NCBI GenBank assembly: GCA_039588215.1
Contig: JBDHAD010000026.1
Location: forward strand, 1 to 64,000
Length of the DNA stretch: 64,000 nucleotides
Origin: JBDHAC01 sp039588215
GTDB taxonomy: Bacteria > Gemmatimonadota > Gemmatimonadetes > Palauibacterales > Palauibacteraceae
Reading direction: 5' to 3'
The translations under genes and the position numbers were made by a program. Below the pieces are notes generated by a model. The model did not search any database and had not been told where the DNA came from. It saw nothing but the letters and a program-made list of their open reading frames with translations. The number at the start of each line of letters is the position of its first letter. Positions within the stretch are counted from its first letter, which is position 1. Positions 16,228-25,817 of this stretch are shown piece after piece.

Positions 16228-17460
16228 TCACTTCTCGAGGCGATACAGCCTGACGAACTCCTGCTCGACTTCGTTCTTCCACACGAGGACCGCCCACTCT
16301 TCCCCCGCATCGAGAAACCGGGAGCCGGTGGGAGACTCCAGCCGGGCAAGCGAGCGGCCATCCACATCGAACACGATCCAACGATCGCTCGACGTGCCCG
16401 CGATCACCGGCACCTGAATCCACAATCGACCGACGCGATCCGTGAACAGGGTGCTGAACGCCGACTTATACGTGGGATATGGCACCTCATCGAGCCACCG
16501 CTCGAGGTCTTCCCGACGCGCTGACTGCCGCAGTGAGCCCAACGCGATCTCCCTCACGTGGTCACGGTCCGCGCCGGTGACCGGGACCGGCTCCTCCTCC
16601 CAACGCACGAGTCCCCGAAGCGCGCCGCTCAGCGAGAGCACCTCGATCTCGGCTCTCTCGGTGTCGCCGACATAGACGCGAGACCCGGCCACGGCCACCG
16701 CGCTCGTGGGGCCAAAGGGGCGTGGAGCCACCCAGAGGTTCTGTCGAACCTCGCCCCGCTTGAACCACTGCTCCCCCCGTATCTCCCGCAGCGTGTATTG
16801 CCGGCCGTCGGGGAACACCCGAACGAGCCATCCCCGAGGGCGGAAGAGCGGCTGCGTTCCCGAGGCCGCCCAGGTCTCGATGTCGTTGCCGTATCCCCGG
16901 TCGTACAGGTCGAGCAGGAGCGATCCGTCAGTCAGGATCTCGGCGACGACCCCGGGCCAGAACGGACCCAGCCGCGTGCTCCCGATGAACGTCCCGTCCA
17001 GCTTGAACCGGGACAGGAGCCCGAAGGGCCAAGCAGAGGCGACGATCGTGTCGCCGGGCAGGATCGCGATCGCGCGCAGGAAGGGCAGCTCACCCGGGCC
17101 CTCGCCCTGGCCCCCGAGCGTGCGCACGCTCTTCCCGCTCGAATCGAAGAGCCGCAGCTCCCTGCTGCCCGCGTCGCCTATCAGGATCGTCCCGTCCGGG
17201 AGCCGAGCCGCGTCCACGACCTGGTTCAGCTGATGGGCCGTCTCTCCTTCGAGGCCGCCGATCTCCACCTGCGGAGGCTCGGTGAGTTGCCACGAGGGGA
17301 GATCTGCGAACACTTCGACCGGGCTGGCGGCGATCGTGATTCCCGCGCTGTCGAACACGACCGCCGTCGTGGTGCCGGCGTCGTTCGCGCACGCCGCGAC
17401 GCCGCTGAGATACGCGACGAGGGTGAGACTGCCGCAGGCCGCTCGGATCATCGAAAACAC
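16228..17460 (-). CDS. Six-bladed beta-propeller lipoprotein
   Basis: 410 residues with signal peptide and lipobox SGVAAC near residue 24. NHL-like repeat segments (LPDGTILIGDAGSRELRLF, then GEGPGELPFLRAIAILPGD) are typical of the six-bladed beta-propeller lipoproteins expanded in Gemmatimonadota and Bacteroidetes. It probably sits on the periplasmic or outer-membrane face; no ligand or enzymatic role can be assigned. It is convergent with the EEP gene (48 bp apart) and divergent from asnS. Confidence 0.82.
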   Translation of the reverse strand: MFSMIRAACGSLTLVAYLSGVAACANDAGTTTAVVFDSAGITIAASPVEVFADLPSWQLTEPPQVEIGGLEGETAHQLNQVVDAARLPDGTILIGDAGSRELRLFDSSGKSVRTLGGQGEGPGELPFLRAIAILPGDTIVASAWPFGLLSRFKLDGTFIGSTRLGPFWPGVVAEILTDGSLLLDLYDRGYGNDIETWAASGTQPLFRPRGWLVRVFPDGRQYTLREIRGEQWFKRGEVRQNLWVAPRPFGPTSAVAVAGSRVYVGDTERAEIEVLSLSGALRGLVRWEEEPVPVTGADRDHVREIALGSLRQSARREDLERWLDEVPYPTYKSAFSTLFTDRVGRLWIQVPVIAGTSSDRWIVFDVDGRSLARLESPTGSRFLDAGEEWAVLVWKNEVEQEFVRLYRLEK

Positions 17461-17642
17461 CTCGGGTTCACGGCCGGTCTTGGGGAACCGGTCCCGACCA
17501 CCCTAGCCGCGAGAGGGGGAACGGTCCAGCGCTTCCCCGACGCCGGGTTTGTGTGCCCCGCGCATCGACTGCATCCTTGGAGCGGACCAGAGGGCGGATC
17601 GAAACGCCGCAGAGAAGACCCAGGAGACACCGGCAGACACAC

Positions 17643-18944
17643 ATGAGCGCCGCAAGCGTGACCATACAGGACCTCGGAGCGCACGTCGGCGAGACCGTAT
17701 CGCTCAACGGCTGGGTGCGGAACTTCCGCTCCAGCGGGAAGATCTCGTTCCTGATTCTGCGGGACGGGACCGGGGAGGTGCAGTGCGTCTTCCCGAAGAG
17801 CGAGGTTTCGGAGGAAACCTGGGCGCGCCTCGGCGAGGTGGAATACGAGGCGAGCGTAAAGGTCACGGGCGCCGTACGCGCGGACGACCGGGCGCCCGGG
17901 GGTGTCGAGCTCACGGCGAGCGAAGTGGCGATCCTCGGACCGGCGCCCGAGTTCCCGATCCAGCCGAAGGAGCACGGAACCGACTTCCTGCTCGAGCACC
18001 GGCACCTGTGGCTGAGGAGCCGAAAGCAGATCGCGATCATGAAGGTGCGCGACGAGATCGTGCGTGCGATCCGCGATTTCATGCACGAGGGCGGATTCAC
18101 GCTCGTGGACACGCCCATCCTGACCGGCTCGATCGGCGAGTCCGCCGGCACGCTGTTCGAGACCGAGTACTTCGACCTGGGACCCGCGTACCTGGCGCAG
18201 ACCGGGCAGCTGTACGTGGAGGCTGCCGCGGCGGCGCTCGGGAAGGTCTACTGCTTCGGCCCGACCTTCCGGGCGGAAAAGTCCAAGACGCGCCGGCACC
18301 TGACCGAGTTCTGGATGGTGGAGCCCGAGGTCGCGTGGTTGGACAGCGACGGCAACATGCGGCTCCAGGAGGACTTCGTCTGCTACATCGTCGGTCGGGT
18401 TCTCGAGCACCAGCGGGTCGAGTTGGACGTGCTGGAGAGGGACATCCCACGGCTCGAGCATGTCCAGGCCCCGTTCGACCGGATCAGCTACACGGATGCC
18501 ATCGAGCTCCTCCAGTCGCGGGGAAGCGAGGTCGCATGGGGTGCCGACCTCGGTGCGGGGGACGAGTCCATTCTGGTCGAGGACCGCGAGAAGCCGCTAT
18601 TCGTATACGACTATCCGAAGGGCGCGAAAGCGTTCTACATGAAGGAGAACCCGGAGGACCCGCGCACCGTGAAGTGCAACGACCTCCTCGCTCCCGAGGG
18701 ATACGGCGAGATCATCGGGGGGAGCCAGCGTGAGGATGACCACGACAGGCTCCTGGCCCGAATCCGGGAAGAGAGCCTCCCCGAGGAGACGTACGGCTGG
18801 TACCTGGATCTCCGGAAGTACGGCACGTTCCAACACAGCGGGTTCGGTTTGGGGTTGGAGCGCACCGTGAGCTGGATCTGCGGGCTCCCACACCTGCGAG
18901 AATCGATCGCGTTTCCGCGCATGATGACGCGGATCACGCCGTAG
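17643..18944 (+). CDS. asnS: Asparaginyl-tRNA synthetase
   Basis: Class IIb aminoacyl-tRNA synthetase, 433 residues. The OB-fold anticodon-binding domain comes first (VSLNGWVRNFRSSGKISFL). The catalytic core has FGPTFRAEKSKTRRHLTEFW (motif 2) and GFGLGLERTVSWICGL (motif 3). The compact form resembles the archaeal/eukaryal-leaning AsnRS lineage. ATG 17643 begins the OB fold. An AGGAG lies 17 bases upstream, farther than optimal, so the exact start is slightly uncertain. An AspRS identity is less likely because the bacterial AspRS GAD insertion is absent. Confidence 0.92.
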   Translation: MSAASVTIQDLGAHVGETVSLNGWVRNFRSSGKISFLILRDGTGEVQCVFPKSEVSEETWARLGEVEYEASVKVTGAVRADDRAPGGVELTASEVAILGPAPEFPIQPKEHGTDFLLEHRHLWLRSRKQIAIMKVRDEIVRAIRDFMHEGGFTLVDTPILTGSIGESAGTLFETEYFDLGPAYLAQTGQLYVEAAAAALGKVYCFGPTFRAEKSKTRRHLTEFWMVEPEVAWLDSDGNMRLQEDFVCYIVGRVLEHQRVELDVLERDIPRLEHVQAPFDRISYTDAIELLQSRGSEVAWGADLGAGDESILVEDREKPLFVYDYPKGAKAFYMKENPEDPRTVKCNDLLAPEGYGEIIGGSQREDDHDRLLARIREESLPEETYGWYLDLRKYGTFQHSGFGLGLERTVSWICGLPHLRESIAFPRMMTRITP

Positions 18945-18945
18945 C

Positions 18946-20100
18946 GTGAGTCCCCGCTCGGCGCTGGCGCTCGGAGTCGTCCCGGCCCTCAAAGCCGTCC
19001 CGGCCCTCAGGGTCGTCCCGGTGCTCGCGGCGGTCGTGATTTCAGGGTTTGTCCTCCTGGGGGCCACCGCGTGCCGGGAGGAGGGCGTGATCATCGACTC
19101 GCCTCCTCCTCCACCACCGACTCCAGCCCGAACCTACGCCATGGGCTGGGCGCCGACCCCGCCCCGCCCGGACATCGACGTGTTCTTCGAGGTGGTGGAC
19201 TCGATCGCCAGGGTGGCGGAGATCACCATTCTCCAGCAGCCGGTCCCATGGCCGGAGCTCCTGGCTGGCGCCCCGATGGACAGCCTTGTCGAGGATCGGG
19301 GTGGAGTGGCCGATTTCCTTCGCGCCAAGGGGCTCGAGATCATTTTCCTGGTCGACCCGCTGGACGGACTGGATCGCCGGAAGGAGGACCCGGGGCTCGT
19401 CGACGCGGGCCGCAGCCTCCTCGAGCCGCAGATTCGCGCCCTGCACGACACGTGGGTGCGTGAGATCGCGGAACGCGTGCGGCCCGAGTGGATGGGGTTG
19501 GCCTCGGAGATCAATACGCTCGCCGCCCGGGGTGACCCGGCGCTGTACGCCGAGATCCTCGACATGATCAACACGCTCGCGCCCGCTGTCCGTCAGCTCA
19601 GCCCTGTCACGCGGGTCTTCGTCTCCTTCCAGGTGGACGAGGCGAACGGAGCCTTCGGCGATCCGATCATCGACCACTTCGCGCTGATCGACGCCTTCGA
19701 CATCGACGCGCTCGGGCTGTCTTCGTATCCGGTGTTCGCATTCGGTACGCCGGCCGACATCCCGGCGGATCACTTCACCCGCTTCGATCAGGCTACGGAT
19801 CTCCCACTCATCTTCGTCGAGGGCGGCTGGAGCTCGGAGGATACGCAGTTGCTCCGGGCCAACCCGCAGGAACAGGTGGAGTTCTTCCAGCGCTACGAGG
19901 AGTTCCTGGACGAGGTCGCTGCCGAGGCCTGGGTGATGCTGACGTACGCCGACCTGGACATTCCCTCGCTCGGCCTTCCGCCGGATCGGGCGGCGACGCT
20001 GTCGAACTTCGCCTTCATGGGGATCGTCGACAGCGACCTGCGCCGAAAGCCCTCCTTCGTCGAGTGGGATCGGATCTTTAGGCGCCCACGCGCACCGTGA
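18946..20100 (+). CDS. Lipoprotein with glycoside-hydrolase-like TIM-barrel features
   Basis: 384 residues from a GTG one base after the asnS stop. The signal segment contains a repeated hydrophobic hexapeptide and a lipobox-like GATAC. A Pro-rich linker follows, then a domain with alternating strands and helices. Two well-placed acidic motifs, GLASEIN and LIFVEGGW, resemble the acid/base and nucleophile glutamates of clan GH-A enzymes (GH53-like). The substrate is unknown, and I cannot exclude a catalytically inactive relative. Confidence 0.6.
   Translation: MSPRSALALGVVPALKAVPALRVVPVLAAVVISGFVLLGATACREEGVIIDSPPPPPPTPARTYAMGWAPTPPRPDIDVFFEVVDSIARVAEITILQQPVPWPELLAGAPMDSLVEDRGGVADFLRAKGLEIIFLVDPLDGLDRRKEDPGLVDAGRSLLEPQIRALHDTWVREIAERVRPEWMGLASEINTLAARGDPALYAEILDMINTLAPAVRQLSPVTRVFVSFQVDEANGAFGDPIIDHFALIDAFDIDALGLSSYPVFAFGTPADIPADHFTRFDQATDLPLIFVEGGWSSEDTQLLRANPQEQVEFFQRYEEFLDEVAAEAWVMLTYADLDIPSLGLPPDRAATLSNFAFMGIVDSDLRRKPSFVEWDRIFRRPRAP
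18979..19032 (+). repeat. Three tandem 18-bp units within a signal peptide
   Basis: Two close copies beginning GTCCCGGCCCTCA and a third diverged copy encode VPALKA-VPALRV-VPVLAA. They build the hydrophobic core of the lipoprotein signal sequence by duplication. Confidence 0.75.
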
Positions 20101-20271
20101 CACCGTGCAAGGCGGGGGAGTTCGATCCACGCGGGTCCCTGACGCACCCCAGTAATGCACCGGGTGGCCATGCGAGAACGGCCGGCGCGCGATAGGCTGG
20201 TGTCAGCCGAGCACTCGTTGGGCTCGCTTCACTGGTTGAACCAACAGACCACACAAACGTTGGAGTCATCG

Positions 20272-20778
20272 ATGAACCAGAGGTTCGCGATGGGCGTGGG
20301 ACTCGTCATTCTCACCCTGACGGCGGCACTGCCGCTCAGCGCACAGGAGCACGAGCACGAGCACGAGATGGGAGGGATGCAGGAAGGAATGGGAGCCATG
20401 CACGAACCGCAGTTCTTCACGAACGAGGCGTTCGCCAACTTCCCGTTCTCGGAGGCCGTCCGTGTCGGGCCTTTCCTGTACCTGTCGGGTCAGATCGGAA
20501 CGGACCCCGAGACCCGTCAGCTCGTGGCCGGCGGGATCGGACCCGAGACGCGTCAGACGATGGAGAATATCAAGGCGACGGTCGAGAAGTACGAGTCGTC
20601 GATGGACCGCGTGATCAAGTGCACCGTCTTCCTCGCGGACATGGCGGAATGGCCTGCGATGAACGAGGTGTACGCGACCTTCTTCCCGACCAACAAGCCC
20701 GCGCGCAGCGCGATGGGTGCGAGCGGACTGGCCCTGGGAGCGCGCGTCGAGATCGAGTGCATCGCGGTAGTGGGCTAG
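20272..20778 (+). CDS. Exported Rid (YjgF/YER057c/UK114) family protein
   Basis: 168 residues. A clear signal peptide (MNQRFAMGVGLVILTLTA, cleavage near SAQ) is followed by a His/Glu/Met-rich stretch EHEHEHEMGGMQEGMGAMHE, then a full Rid domain. Rid hallmarks are FLYLSGQIG, the Arg in KPARSAMGAS (position of the catalytic Arg of RidA) and EIECIAVV. Cytosolic RidA hydrolyses enamine/imine intermediates; the target of an exported form is unknown. I chose ATG 20272 with TTGGAG upstream, since the longer frame has no signal peptide at its start. Confidence 0.85.
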   Translation: MNQRFAMGVGLVILTLTAALPLSAQEHEHEHEMGGMQEGMGAMHEPQFFTNEAFANFPFSEAVRVGPFLYLSGQIGTDPETRQLVAGGIGPETRQTMENIKATVEKYESSMDRVIKCTVFLADMAEWPAMNEVYATFFPTNKPARSAMGASGLALGARVEIECIAVVG

Positions 20779-20810
20779 GCTGAATCGAGCCGGGCCCCGC
20801 CCCGGGAGTT

Positions 20811-20840
20811 GCTGGTGCCCGACCGCGAGCGGGCACCAGC
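20811..20840. terminator. Bidirectional hairpin between convergent genes
   Basis: A perfect 11-bp inverted repeat GCTGGTGCCCG / CGGGCACCAGC surrounds an 8-nt loop. It lies between the Rid gene and the convergent barrel gene. There is no U-tract on either strand, so it is a GC hairpin rather than a classical intrinsic terminator. Confidence 0.7.
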
Positions 20841-20854
20841 CGATGTGAAGACCG

Positions 20855-21724
20855 TCAGAACGCGAGTGCGATGTACAGCTGCGGCCCGCGGAAACTGTAG
20901 TCGATGAACAGGTCGGTCTCCACCAGACCCCCACCCGAGTCGATGTCGCCAAGCGTGTCCACGCCGATGTCGACCCATCGATACGCGGCCCCGACTCCCA
21001 CGTAGCGGAGCGGGAAGTACTCGAGGGCGGCCCGGAACTCGTACCACGAGCCATCCACATCCTGGATGCTGAGCCCGAAGTACTCGAACCCGGCCTGCGC
21101 ATAAACTCGCCTCGCAGGCGCCACTTCCAGGTCCACGCCGAACACCGGCAGCGGGAAGGAGATCGACTCGGCTTCCCGGACCGAGGCCTCGGGCGCCGAC
21201 ACACCGGCATCCAGGAAGAGCGCGAACACGCCGGCCGACAGCCCCAGATCGACCCGATCGCTCTTGATGACCGCGAACCGGTACTGCGCGGGGAGGAGCG
21301 TCAGGTCCCAGAAGCTGTCGACGTTCACATCCAGATTGAAGACTTCGTTGCCCCACTGGATGGTGCGCGCGAGGTCACGGTTCGCGGACCGGTCGAGCTT
21401 GAGATAGCCGGCCCCCAGACGGTGCCGTCGCCCGAGGCGGATGTAGCCGTCCGCGCGCACGTTCGTGGTGCTCTCCTCGAGACCGAGATCCGATTCGAGG
21501 TCCACCATCGTACCGGCGCCCAACTGGTCCGAGTCGAAGCGCGTGACCGTACCGTGCGTTGGCAGGAACAGCCCTACTCGGACGTTGATGTGATCGGCCA
21601 CGCCCCCGTAGCGCTCGAACCCCGACTGACGCGGCTGTGCATTTTGTAGCGTGCCCTGCGCCTGTGCGGCTGCCGGTCCGGCAGCCAGAACGAGAAACCC
21701 ACCCAGGGCCACGAACCGACTCAC
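20855..21724 (-). CDS. Outer-membrane beta-barrel protein, function unknown
   Basis: About 289 residues from GTG 21724: a signal peptide (FVALGGFLVLAAGPAAAQAQ) and then alternating amphipathic strands (YIRLGRRHRLGAGYLKLDR, DLTLLPAQYRFAVI) ending in the aromatic residue of LYIALAF, as expected for BAM-dependent barrels. The frame extends upstream to 22120, but that part is Arg-rich and overlaps the hydrolase. A GGAGGT lies 20 bases before GTG 21724, so the start is uncertain. Function is not predictable. Confidence 0.75.
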   Translation of the reverse strand: MSRFVALGGFLVLAAGPAAAQAQGTLQNAQPRQSGFERYGGVADHINVRVGLFLPTHGTVTRFDSDQLGAGTMVDLESDLGLEESTTNVRADGYIRLGRRHRLGAGYLKLDRSANRDLARTIQWGNEVFNLDVNVDSFWDLTLLPAQYRFAVIKSDRVDLGLSAGVFALFLDAGVSAPEASVREAESISFPLPVFGVDLEVAPARRVYAQAGFEYFGLSIQDVDGSWYEFRAALEYFPLRYVGVGAAYRWVDIGVDTLGDIDSGGGLVETDLFIDYSFRGPQLYIALAF

Positions 21725-21920
21725 GTTTCCAATACCCGCACACGACCTCCACAAACCCACGCTCCACCTCCACACGCAGTGTCTCACCGGTCGGCCCGAC
21801 CTGGCCCGACGTGCGCGGAGAACGGGCAAGAAGCGTGCGGAAGACGGCCCGCGCGGCGACCGCCACGCGGCTGCAAGAAGCCGTGCGAGTGGAGGGCGCG
21901 CCGCTGGAAGGGCTCGTTCG

Positions 21921-22598
21921 CTAGACGACCTCTTCCGCGAGCCCTCGCAGCACCTCGATGTCGAGCGCGTGACCACCAGGGTAGGGAATCGCTTCGAACT
22001 GAACGCCGTGCGCGTCGAGCCGATCGTGATAGGCGCGGACGGCCTCGGGGGTGAAGAGGTGATCCTCTTCCCCCACGACGAGCTGGAGCCGGGCCTCACC
22101 CAACCGGTGACCATGCGCATCCAGGTCCAGGTCGGGCGGCACGGTCGCCCCCCACAGGATCGCGCGGTCGATCCTGGGTTCCCCGAACGCGATCCATCGA
22201 CACAGCGTGTGCACGCCCTGCGAGAATCCCAGCGCTGCCACCTGCACCGAGTCTCGCTCGATGGATTCGAAGACGTGCGTGTACAGCCGGTCCAGGTACG
22301 CGACGTAGTCGTCGATGTCCGTGAGGCGATCCTCCGCCGTCATCCAGGAGGCGCCCCCCCTCTTCGTGGCGCGCTTGACGTAGTAGCGGTGGAGTCCCTC
22401 GGGCGCGATCAGGATACGCCTCCCATCCGCGAGAGGGCGGAAGTACCGCAGGAAGCGCGGCGCGAGCTGGCCGAACCCGTGCAGGACGAACCATACCTGG
22501 GTCACCGCTTCGCCCGGATCGCCCAGCGTCGCGTACCGAACCTGCCGCTCGATCGTGAAGTGCTTCGTTTCGACTGTGGGTCGTTTCTCGTCGGGCAT
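21921..22598 (-). CDS. Alpha/beta hydrolase, carboxylesterase/phospholipase type
   Basis: 225 residues from ATG 22598 (MPDEKRP). Visible are the oxyanion-hole region FVLHGFGQLA, nucleophile elbow GFSQG, a late acidic residue in GEEDHL and the catalytic His in PGGHALD, so the triad looks intact. It resembles the cytosolic YpfH/carboxylesterase-2 family acting on short acyl esters. No signal peptide is seen. It lies upstream of the barrel gene on the same strand with a 196-bp gap that shows no other feature. Confidence 0.82.
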   Translation of the reverse strand: MPDEKRPTVETKHFTIERQVRYATLGDPGEAVTQVWFVLHGFGQLAPRFLRYFRPLADGRRILIAPEGLHRYYVKRATKRGGASWMTAEDRLTDIDDYVAYLDRLYTHVFESIERDSVQVAALGFSQGVHTLCRWIAFGEPRIDRAILWGATVPPDLDLDAHGHRLGEARLQLVVGEEDHLFTPEAVRAYHDRLDAHGVQFEAIPYPGGHALDIEVLRGLAEEVV

Positions 22599-22865
22599 CG
22601 CGTGTTCGGTGGCTCGTGTCCGGGGTCTCGACGGGCGCAATGAGTTAGCAGAATCGGGACTTCAGACCGCTACCGCCACCGGCCTCGACGTGGCCCTTGT
22701 ACCCGGGACCAAGTCTAGCGAACCTTGTGTGTTCACCGTCCCCATCCCGCCGCAGCGGACCGGGTTGCGAGCCCGGATTCCGTCGGCCGGTGTGGGAAGA
22801 CTGTTTGGCGATGCCGAGGGCGGAACGTCGCTCGCATCACATGTAACTCAGCCTCTAGCAATGAC

Positions 22866-22876
22866 ATAGGTCCTAT
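22866..22876 (+). promoter_or_regulatory. Small dyad over the ppdK ribosome-binding region
   Basis: ATAGG-T-CCTAT is a perfect short dyad ending one base before the ATG at 22878. The purine TAGG in its left arm is the only Shine-Dalgarno-like sequence for that start. The rest of the 279-bp gap from 22599 shows no convincing promoter. Confidence 0.35.
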
Positions 22877-22877
22877 C

Positions 22878-25790
22878 ATGGATTCGACCACCAGTCGCGG
22901 GATAGACACGGAAGCGGGGGACACGGAGGTGATGACGCAGGAGGAGCCGGGAGCGACCGAGGCCCCCGCGGATCTGGTCGTGCCCGAAGCGAATGGAGGG
23001 GGCCCGCGGAAGTGGGTCTACACGTTCGAGGAAGGCGACGGGAAGGACAAGAAGCTCCTCGGCGGCAAGGGGGCAAACCTGTGTGAGATGACGCAGATCG
23101 GCCTCAACGTCCCGCCCGGGTTCGTGATCACCACCGAGGCTTGCCTCGCCTACCTCGAGTCTCCGGACGAGCAGCTGCCGGCCGGCGTACTTGACCAGGT
23201 TCGCTCGGCCCTGGAGGCCGTCGAAGAGAAGACGGGCAAGCGGTTCGGCGATCCCGAGAACCCCTTGCTCCTCTCGGTTCGCTCTGGGAGCGCCATGTCC
23301 ATGCCGGGGATGATGGACACCATCCTCAATCTCGGCCTCAACACCGAGACGCTGAACGGGCTGATCGCGCTGACTTCCGATCCGCGATTCGGGTATGACG
23401 CCTACCGCCGCTTCATCCAGCTGTTCGGCAAGGTCGCGTTGGGCATCCCCGACGAGCCGTTCGACGAACAGCTCGATCTCGTGAAGGAGCAAGTGGGAGT
23501 GAGGGCGGACCTGGAGCTCGGAGCCGATGACCTACAGGAGGTCAGCCGCCGCTTCCTCGAAGTGGTCCGCGACCACACCGGGCGTCCGTTCCCGGAGGAT
23601 CCGCTCGAGCAGCTCGATCTCTCCATCAAGGCCGTGTTCGGGTCGTGGATGGGCCGGCGCGCGGTCGACTACCGGCGCGAGTTCGGGATCACCGCGGACC
23701 AGGCGAACGGCACGGCCGCCAACGTCATGACGATGGTGTTCGGGAACATGGGCGAGGACTGCGCCACCGGCGTGGCGTTCACCCGCGACCCGGCCACGGG
23801 CGAGAACGAGCTGTTCGGCGAGTATCTGGTGAACGCGCAGGGGGAGGATGTCGTAGCGGGCACCCGCACGCCGGAGCCCGTCCTGGAGATGGCGACAGCC
23901 GATCCCGATCTGTACCGCCAGTTGCTGGAGCTCCGCGAGCGACTCGAGGCCCACTACCACGAGGTGGAGGACTTCGAGTTCACGGTCGAGAAGGGGACTC
24001 TGTATTGTCTCCAGACCCGGCACGGCAAGATGAACGCACCCGCCCGGGTGCGGACATCGGTCGAGATGCACGAGGAGGGACTGCTCACGCGCCAGGAGGC
24101 GCTCCTGCGGGTGAACCCCGACGACCTCGAGCAGATGCTGTACCCGCGTCTCGATCCGACCTTCGAGGGCGAGCCGCTGGCGCAGGGGCTCCCGGCCTCC
24201 CCCGGAGCCTCGAGCGGGCGGGTCGTGTTCGATGCGGACCGCGCCGAGAAGATCGGCGGGCAGGGGGTCGACGTGATCCTCGTGCGTGAGGAAACGAAGC
24301 CCGAGGACATCCACGGCTTCTTCGCCTCGCGCGGCATCCTGACGAGCCGCGGTGGCAAGACCTCGCACGCCGCGGTTGTCGCGCGCGGGATGGGGAAGCC
24401 CTGCGTCGCAGGCGCCGAGGGGATCGACGTCAACGTCGCGGAGCGGAAGGCGTACGCCGGCGAAGCGGTGATCGAGGAGGGCGACACGATCACCATCGAC
24501 GGCACGAGCGGGAAGATCTACCTGGGCGAGGTGCCGACCGTGGAGCCCGAGTTCACGGAGTCGCTCAAGACCCTGCTCGCGTGGGCCGACGAGGCCTCGC
24601 GGCTCGGGGTTCGCGCGAACGCGGACACCCCCGAGGACTCGCGTCGGGCGATCGAGTACGGTGCGATGGGCATCGGGCTCTGCCGCACGGAGCGCATGTT
24701 CAACGCGACCGACCGGCTCCCGATCGTGCTCGACATGATCATGGCCGAGAACACCGAGGACCGCCGGGCCGCCCTCGACCGGCTGCTCCCGATCCAGCGT
24801 GCGGACTTCAAGGGGATCTTCGAGGTGATGTCACCGCGTCCGGTGACGATTCGGCTCCTGGATCCGCCGATCCACGAGTTCCTCCCGGAGGAGCAGCAGC
24901 TCGAGCGCGACCTCATCCACCTGGAGCGGTTGCGGGATGTCGTCGGAGGGATGGCGGTCCTCGCGGACACCATGCACCTGCTGGGGTCCGCCGCCAACGT
25001 TATCTCGGGAGAGGGGTTGCCCCGGGCTATCGAGGAGATGGCCGACACCCAACTCGTGGATGACGTGATCGCGCGAAAGAAGGCGATCCTGAGCCGGGCA
25101 CGCGCGCTCAAGGAGACCAACCCCATGCTCGGGCACCGCGGCGTACGACTCGGGATGACCTACCCCGAGATCTACGAGATGCAGATCCGAGCCGTCCTCG
25201 AGGCGGCTGCCGAGTGCGTCAAGGAAGGGATCGAGGTCCACCCGGAAATCATGGTTCCGCAGGTGTGCACGGCCGAGGAGCTCGCGATCACGGGAGAGCA
25301 GGTGCTCAGCTTGCAGAAGGAGGTGGAGGAGGCGTTCGGTGTCGAGATCGACTTCCACTACGGGACCATGATGGAAGTCGTGCGCGCCTGTCTACGCGCG
25401 GAGCGGCTCGCCGACGTGGCCGACTTCTTCTCGTTCGGGACGAACGACCTCACGCAGGCCACTTTCTCGTTCAGCCGTGAAGATGCAGAGAACAAGTTCC
25501 TCCCGCTTTACAACGAACAGGGAATCCTGAAGGACAACCCGTTCGAGGTGCTGGACCGGCAGGGCCTGGGTCGCCTGATGGAGCTCGCGGTCGAGTGGGG
25601 GCGCGCGACGAAGCCCGATCTCCAGGTCGGAATCTGCGGCGAGCACGGTGGGCACCCGGCGTCGATCCGCTTCTGTAACGAGATCGGACTGGACTACGTG
25701 TCGTGCTCCGCGCCGCGCATCCCGGTGGCGCGTCTTGCCGCCGCTCACGCGCAGATCGCGGCGGAGACGCAGACCCGCGTAGACCTGTAG
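22878..25790 (+). CDS. ppdK: Pyruvate, phosphate dikinase
   Basis: Interconverts pyruvate + ATP + Pi with PEP + AMP + PPi. The N-terminal nucleotide-binding domain starts KWVYTFEEG and includes LGGKGANLCEMT and SVRSGSAMSMPGMMDT. The swivelling phospho-His domain has GGKTSHAAVVARGMGKPCV with His near residue 497. The C-terminal PEP/pyruvate barrel has CRTERMF, FGTNDLTQ and GICGEHGGHP. The 970-residue form carries about 50 extra acidic N-terminal residues. An alternative ATG at 22932 has a close GGAGG and would remove 18 of these. With fbp at 61.5 kb it suggests gluconeogenic capacity. Confidence 0.95.
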   Translation: MDSTTSRGIDTEAGDTEVMTQEEPGATEAPADLVVPEANGGGPRKWVYTFEEGDGKDKKLLGGKGANLCEMTQIGLNVPPGFVITTEACLAYLESPDEQLPAGVLDQVRSALEAVEEKTGKRFGDPENPLLLSVRSGSAMSMPGMMDTILNLGLNTETLNGLIALTSDPRFGYDAYRRFIQLFGKVALGIPDEPFDEQLDLVKEQVGVRADLELGADDLQEVSRRFLEVVRDHTGRPFPEDPLEQLDLSIKAVFGSWMGRRAVDYRREFGITADQANGTAANVMTMVFGNMGEDCATGVAFTRDPATGENELFGEYLVNAQGEDVVAGTRTPEPVLEMATADPDLYRQLLELRERLEAHYHEVEDFEFTVEKGTLYCLQTRHGKMNAPARVRTSVEMHEEGLLTRQEALLRVNPDDLEQMLYPRLDPTFEGEPLAQGLPASPGASSGRVVFDADRAEKIGGQGVDVILVREETKPEDIHGFFASRGILTSRGGKTSHAAVVARGMGKPCVAGAEGIDVNVAERKAYAGEAVIEEGDTITIDGTSGKIYLGEVPTVEPEFTESLKTLLAWADEASRLGVRANADTPEDSRRAIEYGAMGIGLCRTERMFNATDRLPIVLDMIMAENTEDRRAALDRLLPIQRADFKGIFEVMSPRPVTIRLLDPPIHEFLPEEQQLERDLIHLERLRDVVGGMAVLADTMHLLGSAANVISGEGLPRAIEEMADTQLVDDVIARKKAILSRARALKETNPMLGHRGVRLGMTYPEIYEMQIRAVLEAAAECVKEGIEVHPEIMVPQVCTAEELAITGEQVLSLQKEVEEAFGVEIDFHYGTMMEVVRACLRAERLADVADFFSFGTNDLTQATFSFSREDAENKFLPLYNEQGILKDNPFEVLDRQGLGRLMELAVEWGRATKPDLQVGICGEHGGHPASIRFCNEIGLDYVSCSAPRIPVARLAAAHAQIAAETQTRVDL

Positions 25791-25817
25791 CGGAGGGATC
25801 GGTCAGGGCGGGCTGAC

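Noticed and set aside
17434..17443. GCAGGCCGCT, similar to the gene-end repeat core
   Set aside because: It lies within the beta-propeller signal-peptide codons rather than at a gene end; a single 10-base match is plausible by chance at this G+C.
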